Source: Mannheimia pernigra
GTDB taxonomy: Bacteria; Pseudomonadota; Gammaproteobacteria; Enterobacterales; Pasteurellaceae
Direction of reading: 5' to 3'
Length of the DNA: 64,000 nucleotides
Assembly (NCBI RefSeq): GCF_013377995.1
Contig: NZ_CP055305.1
Span: 1,860,001 to 1,924,000 of the forward strand
Shown: piece after piece, positions 36,896 to 47,000 of the stretch
How the letters are laid out: every line of letters begins with the position of its first letter
Position numbering within the stretch: position 1 is the first letter of the stretch
The notes under the pieces: model-generated
The model's database searches: none
What the model was told of the DNA's origin: nothing
What the model saw: only the letters and a program-made list of their open reading frames with translations
Made by a program: the position numbers and the translations under genes

Positions 36896-37933
36896 ATGCT
36901 ACTCATTGATATTAAAGACAAAGAACTTGCCCAAGAAGAAGTGGAAATATTATCCCACCCGCTGATTTCAGGTTTAATTTTATTTAGCCGTAATTTTTAT
37001 GACAAACAACAAATTCAAGGCTTAGTAAAAGATATCCGTCAACGTGTGAAAAAACCTTTGCTAATCACTGTAGATCAAGAAGGGGGGAGAGTACAACGCT
37101 TCCGTGAAGGCTTTACAAAATTGCCTGCAATGCAGTCTTTTAACCTGCTAGCTCAAACCCAAGACCACGCATTGCAACTCGCGAGAGAAACAGGCTGGTT
37201 AATGGCGGCTGAAATGTTTGCATTGGATATTGATTTAAGTTTTGCCCCTGTTTTAGATTTAGGACACGAATGCAAGGCAATTGGCGATCGATCATTTGGG
37301 AAAGATCCATACACGATTTTGCCAATTGCTGAAGCCTTTATTGACGGAATGTTGGAAATGGGGATGGCAACTACAGGCAAGCATTTTCCTGGTCACGGAT
37401 ATGTTTTGGCTGATTCACATTTAGAAACGCCTTTTGATGATAGAGCAAAAGAGGTGATATTTAATCACGATATTCTTCCCTTCAAACAACTTATTAGTAA
37501 AGGCAAACTCTCCGCTATTATGCCAGCTCACGTTGTTTATACCGAATGTGATAGCCAGCCTGCAAGCGGTTCAATTTACTGGTTAAAAAACGTTTTACGC
37601 AAACAACTCAATTTCAATGGTGTCATTTTCTCTGATGATTTGGGTATGCAAGGTGCTAGCTTTATGGGTAATTTTGTGGAACGCACCGAAAAAGCCATTC
37701 AAGCTGGCTGCGATTTATTGCTGCTTTGCAATCAGCCAGAGGGCGTCGTTCAAGTTTTAGATGGCTTGAAATATCAGCCTACTCAAATTCAAAAAGCACG
37801 TCATTTATCATTAATGAAACGTAAAACTGTCACTTGGCGTGAGCTAGAAAACAGTAAAGCTTATCAGCAAGCTCAAGCTAGGCTGACCGCTTTACAAAAT
37901 CACTGGCTAGCGTGGAAAGAAACAAATGCCTAA
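36896..37933 (+). CDS. nagZ: Beta-N-acetylhexosaminidase NagZ
   Basis: A 345-residue GH3 enzyme of cytoplasmic peptidoglycan recycling that removes GlcNAc from anhydro-muropeptides. Motifs: [40 protein letters not shown] with the catalytic His loop, and [10 protein letters not shown] (nucleophile Asp). Length matches E. coli NagZ (341). It overlaps the start of rlmC by 8 bp. Confidence 0.96.
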   Translation: MLLIDIKDKELAQEEVEILSHPLISGLILFSRNFYDKQQIQGLVKDIRQRVKKPLLITVDQEGGRVQRFREGFTKLPAMQSFNLLAQTQDHALQLARETGWLMAAEMFALDIDLSFAPVLDLGHECKAIGDRSFGKDPYTILPIAEAFIDGMLEMGMATTGKHFPGHGYVLADSHLETPFDDRAKEVIFNHDILPFKQLISKGKLSAIMPAHVVYTECDSQPASGSIYWLKNVLRKQLNFNGVIFSDDLGMQGASFMGNFVERTEKAIQAGCDLLLLCNQPEGVVQVLDGLKYQPTQIQKARHLSLMKRKTVTWRELENSKAYQQAQARLTALQNHWLAWKETNA

Positions 37934-39104
37934 TCTAGCTAACTGCCCACATTTTAAACGTGGTGATTGCACCTCCTGCCAATGGCTTGAAAAACCATAC
38001 CAGAGCCAATTAGCCGATAAAGAAGCCGACCTCAAACGGTTAATTTCTCCATTTATTTTGCAAAATAAAACGGAAATCTTACCGCTTGTAGCATCCCCCA
38101 TTTCACATTTTCGCAATAAAGCGAAAATGGTGGTTTCAGGTAGTGTGGAACGCCCAATTTTAGGCATTTTAAAAGATCAACACGACCCGCAAAGTGGGGT
38201 AGATTTAACCGACTGCCTACTTTACCCAGCTTCTTTTTATAGCTTATTCCCCATTCTTAAAGATTTTATTGCCCGAGCAGGCCTTGTGCCCTACAACATC
38301 AAAAAGAAAAAAGGCGAGCTGAAATATATCCTAATCACTGAAAGCCAATATAACCAATCGTTAATGCTCCGTTTTGTGGTGCGAAGCGAATCAAAGCGAG
38401 CATTGGTGGAGCGAGAATTACCCCATCTGTTAGAAAAATTGCCACCTAATTCGGTGGTGAGCCTAAATATTCAACCGCAACACGCCGCTGTTTTAGAAGG
38501 TGAAACGGAGATTTTCTTAACCGAACGAAAAGTGATCGAGGAAAATTTCAATAGCGTACCGCTATTTATTCGCCCACAAGGCTTTTTCCAAACAAATCCA
38601 ACTGTAGCCAGCCAGCTTTACTTGACAGCTCAACAATGGGTTGAAAATTTACCAATAAAAAAGTGTTGGGATCTGTTTTGTGGCGTAGGCGGTTTTGGTT
38701 TACATTGTACAAAAGCATTACAAAAAAAAGGGATTGATGTTGAATTAACTGGCATTGAAATTTCAGCATCCGCAATTGAAAGTGCCACAAAATCAGCGGC
38801 AACATTAGCCTTAGAAAGAGTAAGATTTATCTCGCTCGATTCTGCAAAATTTGCCTTAAATGAAAACGGCACACCACCTGATTTGGTGATTGTAAATCCA
38901 CCTCGTAGAGGCATTGGTCAATCTTTAGCGGAATTTTTAAACAATTTGGGCTCAACTTATTTAATCTATTCCAGCTGCAATGCCCAATCTATGGCAAAAG
39001 ATTTTGAATCCTTAACTCATTACGAATTATGCAAAGTGCAGTTATTTGATATGTTTGCACATACTTCACACTATGAAACGCTGACGCTGTTAATCAAAAA
39101 ATAA
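37926..39104 (+). CDS. rlmC: 23S rRNA (uracil747-C5)-methyltransferase RlmC
   Basis: A 392-residue TrmA/RumA-type enzyme. The Fe-S cysteines near the N-terminus ([14 protein letters not shown] and a later DCLLYPASF) and the SAM motifs ([19 protein letters not shown]) with the catalytic [12 protein letters not shown] are clear. The sequence follows E. coli RlmC (RumB) rather than Rlm[32 protein letters not shown]. It overlaps nagZ by 8 bp and is translationally coupled to it. Confidence 0.95.
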   Translation: MPNLANCPHFKRGDCTSCQWLEKPYQSQLADKEADLKRLISPFILQNKTEILPLVASPISHFRNKAKMVVSGSVERPILGILKDQHDPQSGVDLTDCLLYPASFYSLFPILKDFIARAGLVPYNIKKKKGELKYILITESQYNQSLMLRFVVRSESKRALVERELPHLLEKLPPNSVVSLNIQPQHAAVLEGETEIFLTERKVIEENFNSVPLFIRPQGFFQTNPTVASQLYLTAQQWVENLPIKKCWDLFCGVGGFGLHCTKALQKKGIDVELTGIEISASAIESATKSAATLALERVRFISLDSAKFALNENGTPPDLVIVNPPRRGIGQSLAEFLNNLGSTYLIYSSCNAQSMAKDFESLTHYELCKVQLFDMFAHTSHYETLTLLIKK

Positions 39105-39286
39105 GCATACAAGCGGTCAAGTTTTTGCCGTTTTTTGCAAAAATTGCTATACTCTGGAGCGAATAATATAGTCTTAATCAAATTAGTGATAAATTCTCGA
39201 ACTCTCATCACAGTTTTTCAAAGACAAAAGCGTAAAATCGTTTTACTATATACCTATTCTTTTTCTATTAACTAACTCTCAATTAG

Positions 39287-40609
<1,323 letters not shown>

Positions 40610-40625
40610 TCGCTAATTAAACATT

Positions 40626-40656
40626 TAAATGCCACTGAGAAATCGGTGGCATTTTG
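40626..40656 (+). terminator. Terminator after eno
   Basis: AAATGCCAC pairs with GTGGCATTTT around a 10-nt loop. It lies before the start chosen for the next gene. Confidence 0.82.
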
Positions 40657-40673
40657 CTTATAAGGATAATCAA

Positions 40674-41084
40674 ATGCTCTACTCTGTTTTAACCGATCAC
40701 ATTCTACTCAACGAGCCTTACCGCAACGGAGCTCACTCTACTCAGCACGAACATTTAGTGGTGATGTTTGAAATTGACGAAGAAACAGGCTATTTTTATG
40801 CAATGGATCTACACCAAACCGAGCAACCTGTGGTGGACAGCCTTTTCGTTTTCCGCATTAGCGACATTGAACAAAACTCACTCCACGAACCACGCCGTGT
40901 GGAAATCTGCTGGAGTGAAGATGGCTATCAAGCCTTTTTGCTCATCAACGGCTACCCACACGCTGTCTTTGATTTCCGCCAATTTATCGGCTACAACCAC
41001 ACTAAATTCCCCCACCCAGAACTTGGCAGTATGTGGCTACACAAAGAAACCACCAATGAATTGGTGGAAAAGTGGTTAAAATAA
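40674..41084 (+). CDS. DUF2251-like conserved protein
   Basis: A 136-residue protein from ATG 40674 (MLYSVLTDHILL), preceded by AAGGA; the longer frame from 40629 runs through the eno terminator and is not used. It contains HEHLVVMFEIDEETGYFYAMD, a strand-rich middle (ICWSEDGYQAFLLINGYPHAVFDF) and an end with MWLHK. It resembles the DUF2251 family of unknown function found in Pasteurellaceae. No signal peptide or membrane segment. Confidence 0.7.
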   Translation: MLYSVLTDHILLNEPYRNGAHSTQHEHLVVMFEIDEETGYFYAMDLHQTEQPVVDSLFVFRISDIEQNSLHEPRRVEICWSEDGYQAFLLINGYPHAVFDFRQFIGYNHTKFPHPELGSMWLHKETTNELVEKWLK

Positions 41085-41092
41085 ATTAATGT

Positions 41093-41117
41093 AAGGGCAA
41101 ATAACCATTTGCCCCTA
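41093..41117. terminator. Hairpin between convergent genes
   Basis: GGGCAAAT, AACC loop, ATTTGCCC: perfect 8-bp stem between the DUF2251-like gene and ubiH. No T-run, so its efficiency is unclear. Confidence 0.5.
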
Positions 41118-41143
41118 GAAATAGGATAAAACAACTCATTTTA

Positions 41144-42343
41144 TTACCACCCCAATGCTTGATTTATCACAAAATCTCGAGCGCATTTTGAATGTGAAAC
41201 CATAAATAAACCCAAGTTCCGCATCACTTGTACAGGCAACATTTCGCAAGAAAAAATCGAAATCAGACCGCTTGTCGCGTTCATCATTTTGGCTTGATCT
41301 TGAGAACGCTGGCATTCAAATTCGGATAAGAGCGAAAATTCACCAATATCCTTACCTTGATTAAAGGCTTGAGCAACCAATTCTGCGAGCGTATGTAAAT
41401 CTCGCAAACCGAGGTTAAAGCCTTGCCCTGCAACGGGGTGTAACATTTGTGCTGCGTTACCAACAACCGCTAAACGATGGTGAATATGGCTCTCGGATTT
41501 TTGCAAAATAAGGGGATAAATAAACCGCTTACTGACTCGCAAAAACTGCCCTAATTTCCAGCCGAATTGCTGTTGTAAGCGATCCAAAAATTCGCTGTCA
41601 GGCAGTTGTAGCCCATCAACATTTTTCACGCACCACACCAGCGACATCCTATTCCCATTTAGCGGTAATAAAGCAAAAGGGCCTTGTTCTGTAAAATATT
41701 CAAAAGCTTGATTTTGATGAGGTTTGCTTAACTCCACGTTGGCAATAATTGCAAATTGCTGATAATTTCGCCTTTCGAGAGTTTCCACACCACACTGGCT
41801 CGCAATCTTAGATTGAATACCGTCAGCCCCAACCAGCAAGGTACAGTTCAGCTGTTCGCCATTGTTTAACGTCAGTTTGCAGGCGTCTATTGAGCGTTGA
41901 ACCTCAATGACTTCGTTAGGGCAAAAAAGCTGGATATTGGCGTGCTGTTCAAGACAAGCGGTCAATTTTTTGCCTAATTTTGCTAATTCCACCACCGCCC
42001 CAAGTTGTGGCAAATTCTGCTCACTGGCTTTCAAAGTGGCTTTACCAAAATGCCCTTTATCCGCCACTTGAATTTGCTTAATCGGCGTGGCAATTTTCTC
42101 AATTTCCGCCCCTAAATTATCGCCTACAAGCGGTGTAATTTGTCGCATTTTTTGCAAACTGCCAAAAGCCAAGGCAATACTGCGAGCATCAAAACCGCCT
42201 TGTTGTTCATAGTCTGGGAGCGATTTTTCAATAATCGCAATCGATATTTTGTGCTGGCTAAAACTGCTCAATGCTAATGCCAGCACTGACCCCGTTACCG
42301 CCCCGCCTACAATCACCACATCAAATTGCTTGATTTGTTGCAT
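41144..42343 (-). CDS. ubiH: 2-octaprenyl-6-methoxyphenol hydroxylase UbiH
   Basis: A 399-residue flavin monooxygenase of ubiquinone synthesis. FAD motifs: DVVIVGGAVTGSVLALAL (GxGxxG-type), VGADGIQS (DG motif) and GNAAQMLHPVAGQGFNLGLRDLHTLAE. It follows E. coli UbiH (AFERFTQHGPLAMLP-like AFEYFTEQGPFALLP) more than UbiF or UbiI. Start is ATG 42343, overlapping the nudJ stop as TAATG; a GTG four codons upstream is unlikely. Confidence 0.92.
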   Translation of the reverse strand: MQQIKQFDVVIVGGAVTGSVLALALSSFSQHKISIAIIEKSLPDYEQQGGFDARSIALAFGSLQKMRQITPLVGDNLGAEIEKIATPIKQIQVADKGHFGKATLKASEQNLPQLGAVVELAKLGKKLTACLEQHANIQLFCPNEVIEVQRSIDACKLTLNNGEQLNCTLLVGADGIQSKIASQCGVETLERRNYQQFAIIANVELSKPHQNQAFEYFTEQGPFALLPLNGNRMSLVWCVKNVDGLQLPDSEFLDRLQQQFGWKLGQFLRVSKRFIYPLILQKSESHIHHRLAVVGNAAQMLHPVAGQGFNLGLRDLHTLAELVAQAFNQGKDIGEFSLLSEFECQRSQDQAKMMNATSGLISIFSCEMLPVQVMRNLGLFMVSHSKCARDFVINQALGW

Positions 42344-42807
42344 TAGTGCCCCCACTCAAACGCATTTAATAACGAGAGCGGATAACGCTCACCGCTCAAA
42401 TAATCTTTCAGCGATTGCCTCACAAGCGGACTGCGTTCACATTGCCCTTCTTGCTGGATATAGTGTTGAAATTCCGCCTCACTCAACCAAAGAGCTTGAG
42501 TTATCTCAGCATCTTGCGGGTTAGGCTCTAGCCATTCCGCCAGCTCCACCGCAAACAGAAAACGGAGATAATCAGTTTGGGTTTGTGGGGCTTGCCATTG
42601 GTAAATTTTCACCAGACTTGCCATTTCTGCTTGAATCCCTGTTTCTTCAAACAGTTCACGGCTCGCCCCCTCCAGCAAGGTTTCATCTTTTTCTAAATGC
42701 CCTGCAGGTTGGTTGAGTGTACGTTTGCCATATTCAATCTCTTCCACAAATAAAAATTTGCCCTTGCAATGTACCACGCAGGCAAGGGTCACATGGGGTT
42801 TAAACAT
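42343..42807 (-). CDS. nudJ: Nudix phosphatase NudJ
   Basis: A 154-residue Nudix protein almost colinear with E. coli Nud[51 protein letters not shown] (Nudix box). NudJ acts on nucleoside di/triphosphates and HMP-PP. It starts on the base where selD ends and overlaps ubiH, so selD-nudJ-ubiH is a tight operon. Confidence 0.93.
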   Translation of the reverse strand: MFKPHVTLACVVHCKGKFLFVEEIEYGKRTLNQPAGHLEKDETLLEGASRELFEETGIQAEMASLVKIYQWQAPQTQTDYLRFLFAVELAEWLEPNPQDAEITQALWLSEAEFQHYIQQEGQCERSPLVRQSLKDYLSGERYPLSLLNAFEWGH

Positions 42808-43847
42808 TAAATAACCTCAATCAGTGGCTTTTCCTTGTCCATTTCAAGCAATCGCCCGATGTGGAATAGCGGCACATTCGCCTCTTTTGCAAAATGTTGT
42901 AATTTTTCGACCGCTTGTGGCAATGCGGCAACCAACAATCCGCCCGAGGTTTGCGGATCGCACAAAATCGCTTTTTGCTCCTCCGTCATTGACGAAATCA
43001 AATGCCCGTAGCTTTCAAAATTACGATTTGTACCACCAGGAACGGCTCCCAACGCAATGTATTCTCTCGTACCGTCTAGGGTTTGAATATCAGAAAAATC
43101 GACTTCCGCCCGTAAATTCGAGCCTTGACACACTTCGCTTAAATGCCCTAACAATCCGAAGCCCGTCACGTCTGTCATCGCCATCACTTCAGAAAGCTCA
43201 GAGAATTTCGCCCCGATCACATTGAGTTGACACATCACCTCGCTTGCCAAATTTTGATGTTCAGGTTTCAATAAACCTTTTTTCTCCGCTGTGGTTAAAA
43301 TACCAATACCAAGCGGTTTGGTGAGATATAACTCGCAACCAGCGACAGCAGAGGCATTACGTTTCACACGTTCAGTCGGCACAATGCCTGTTACGGCTAA
43401 GCCAAAAATTGGCTCTGGAGAATCAATTGAATGGCCACCAGCCAATGCAATACCAGCCTGCTGACATGCAAAACGACCGCCTTCCACTATTTGCTGAGCT
43501 ACTTCCGCTGGTAATTTGTTTACAGGGAAACCAAGAATCGCAATGGCCATCAGCGGCTTGCCTCCCATTGCATAAATATCGCTAATTGCATTCGCAGAGG
43601 CAATCCGCCCGAAGTCAAATGGATCATCTACAATCGGCATAAAGAAATCCGTGGTGCTGATGATTGCCTGACCATTGCCCAGATCATACACCGCCGCATC
43701 GTCCGCCGTTTCGTTGCCCACCAACAAATTTGGATCAACAAATTTCTCACGTTGCGTTTGTAAAATCGTCCCTAACACCTTAGGAGAAATTTTACAGCCT
43801 CAACCCGCCCCGTGGCTGAACTGGGTTAATCTAATCGGTTCAGACAT
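42807..43847 (-). CDS. selD: Selenide, water dikinase SelD (selenoprotein with UGA at codon 16)
   Basis: A 346-residue enzyme that makes selenophosphate. A normal frame begins only at 43778, but upstream of it the same frame reads [32 protein letters not shown] from ATG 43847 (GGAGGCGG before it). The TGA at 43802-43800 falls where E. coli SelD has catalytic Cys17 (GAGCGCK), so it encodes selenocysteine, as known for H. influenzae SelD. A SECIS hairpin follows. Later motifs: [48 protein letters not shown]. Operon with nudJ and ubiH. Confidence 0.96.
43759..43802 (-). promoter_or_regulatory. SECIS element of selD
   Basis: Right after the UGA the RNA can fold: TGTAAAAT with ATTTTACA (8 bp, outer), inner CCTAA with TTAGG, and an apical loop GGTG. 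An unpaired U lies on the 5' side below the inner stem. A G-G-U apical loop and a bulged U are the features SelB recognises in the E. coli fdhF SECIS. Confidence 0.85.
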
Positions 43848-44051
43848 TCCGCCTCCATAATCAATCAAAATTGTGCTTATTGTACGCTAACAAGCGGTCA
43901 AAATGACAAAAAATTTTACACTTTTTAAGTTTCATTACACAGGAAAAACTAGAAAAAACCACCTAGAAAAGTTAATATAAAAACAATTTTGGCTTAGAGT
44001 CTACAATAAACCTAAGCGAAGCTCTTCAATTTTTTAAGGTAACGCATACTA

Positions 44052-47000
44052 ATGATAGTAATAAAAAAAATATCGCTCCCTGTCTCTTTTACACAAAATA
44101 GCAAAAAGAATGCTAAGCAATATATTATTGATGATACATTGATAACTAAAGCATTAAATGGGGACAATCAGCAACTTGATAACCAGGAAAATTGGAAAAT
44201 TGAAAGGATAGTGCTTGAAAAAGTTGCTTATGATAAAGAGATTGCAGTTGAAGAGGCTAGCAATAGTGCTACAAATACGACAGACAGTCCATATTCTTTG
44301 CCAGAGCAAACTGAGTGGCAAATACAAAAAATAGGTTTTGAGCCATCGAATATTTCAGGCACAAGCATATTATCTACACTAGGTGGTATTGGATTGTCAG
44401 GCTGGTTTTTTACAGACCGTTTTTCTCATACTAAAGCAAATGAAGAGAGAAAATCCCCTCATTCTGAAATCATAAAATTTAAGGCTGATGCAACTCAAAG
44501 TACTCAACCTGAAAAAACGATAATAGTAAATCCTGCTATTACAAATAGCTCTACCAATGGCAATAAAACTATTGAGAATAATCCCTCCGTGAACTCAAAT
44601 ACTAATACTAATACTAATACTAATACTAATACTAATACTAATACTAATACTAATGAAAATGTTGTAGTAACAAAGCCAATATTGCCAGTGATTATGTTTA
44701 ATAAAGTCGCAGAAGACGATGTGATTAATGGTGCTGAAGCGACGCAAAATAGCGTGACGATTTCAGGCAGCGTTAAGAATGCGAATATAAATGATGTATT
44801 GACGTTAAAAGTAGGCGATACCACGTTAACCACGCAAATACAAGCAGATGGGCGTTTTGCGGTGACGACCACGGGAGCGATATTAGCTGCAAACCGTCAA
44901 ATTGAGGCATCGATTACGACACGTGATAGTGCAGGAAATGAGAAGTCTGCGACGAAAACACATCGTTATGATGTGGTAACCGAGATTGCAGAGCCAGTGA
45001 TTACGTTTAATAAAGTCGCAGAAGACGATGTGATTAATGGTGCTGAAGCGACGCAAAATAGCGTGACGATTTCAGGCAGCGTTAAGAATGCAAATATAAA
45101 TGATGTATTGACGTTAAAAGTAGGCGATACCACGTTAACCACGCAAATACAAGCAGATGGGCGTTTTGCGGTGACGACCACGGGAGCGATATTAGCTGCA
45201 AACCGTCAAATTGAGGCATCGATTACGACACGTGATAGTGCAGGAAATGAGAAGTCTGCGACGAAAACACATCGTTATGATGTGGTAACCGAGATTGCAG
45301 AGCCAGTGATTACGTTTAATAAAGTCGCAGAAGACGATGTGATTAATGGTGCTGAAGCGACGCAAAATAGCGTGACGATTTCAGGCAGCGTTAAGAATGC
45401 GAATATAAATGATGTATTGACGTTAAAAGTAGGCGATACCACGTTAACTACGCCAATACAAGCAGATGGGCGTTTTGCGGTGACGACCACGGGAGCGATA
45501 TTAGCTGCAAACCGTCAAATTGAGGCATCGATTACGACACGTGATAGTGCAGGAAATGAGAAGTCTGCGACGAAAACACATCGTTATGATGTGGTAACCG
45601 AGATTGCAGAGCCAGTGATTACGTTTAATAAAGTCGCAGAAGACAATGTGATTAATGGTGCTGAAGCAACGCGAAATAGCGTAACGATTTCAGGCAGCGT
45701 TAAGAATGCGAATATAAATGATGTATTGACGTTAAAAGTAGGCGATACCACGTTAACTACGCCAATACAAGCAGATGGGCGTTTTGCGGTGACGACCACG
45801 GGAGCGATATTAGCTGCAAACCGTCAAATTGAGGCATCGATTACGACACGTGATAGTGCAGGAAATGAGAAGTCTGCGACGAAAACACATCGTTATGATG
45901 TGGTAACCGAGATTGCAGAGCCAGTGATTACGTTTAATAAAGTCGCAGAAGACAATGTGATTAATGGTGCTGAAGCAACGCGAAATAGCGTAACGATTTC
46001 AGGCAGCGTTAAGAATGCGAATATAAATGATGTATTGACGTTAAAAGTAGGCGATACCACGTTAACCACGCAAATACAAGCAGATGGGCGTTTTGCGGTG
46101 ACAACCACGGGAGCGATATTAGCTGCAAACCGTCAAATTGAGGCATCGATTACGACACGTGATAGTGCAGGAAATGAGAAGTCTGCGACGAAAACACATC
46201 GTTATGATGTGGTAACCGAGATTGCAGAGCCAGTGATTACGTTTAATAAAGTCGCAGAAGACAATGTGATTAATGGTGCTGAAGCAACGCGAAATAGCGT
46301 AACGATTTCAGGCAGCGTTAAGAATGCGAATATAAATGATGTATTGACGTTAAAAGTAGGCGATACCACGTTAACCACGCAAATACAAGCAGATGGGCGT
46401 TTTGCGGTGACAACCACGGGAGCGATATTAGCTGCAAACCGTCAAATTGAGGCATCGATTACGACACGTGATAGTGCAGGAAATGAGAAGTCTGCGACGA
46501 AAACACATCGTTATGATGTGGTAACCGAGATTGCAGAGCCAGTGATTACGTTTAATAAAGTCGCAGAAGACAATGTGATTAATGGTGCTGAAGCAACGCG
46601 AAATAGCGTAACGATTTCAGGCAGCGTTAAGAATGCGAATATAAATGATGTATTGACGTTAAAAGTAGGCGATACCACGTTAACCACGCAAATACAAGCA
46701 GATGGGCGTTTTGCGGTGACAACCACGGGAGCGATATTAGCTGCAAACCGTCAAATTGAGGCATCGATTACGACACGTGATAGTGCAGGAAATGAGAAGT
46801 CTGCGACGAAAACACATCGTTATGATGTGGTAACCGAGATTGCAGAGCCAGTGATTACGTTTAATAAAGTCGCAGAAGACAATGTGATTAATGGTGCTGA
46901 AGCAACGCGAAATAGCGTAACGATTTCAGGCAGCGTTAAGAATGCGAATATAAATGATGTATTGACGTTAAAAGTAGGCGATACCACGTTAACCACGCAA

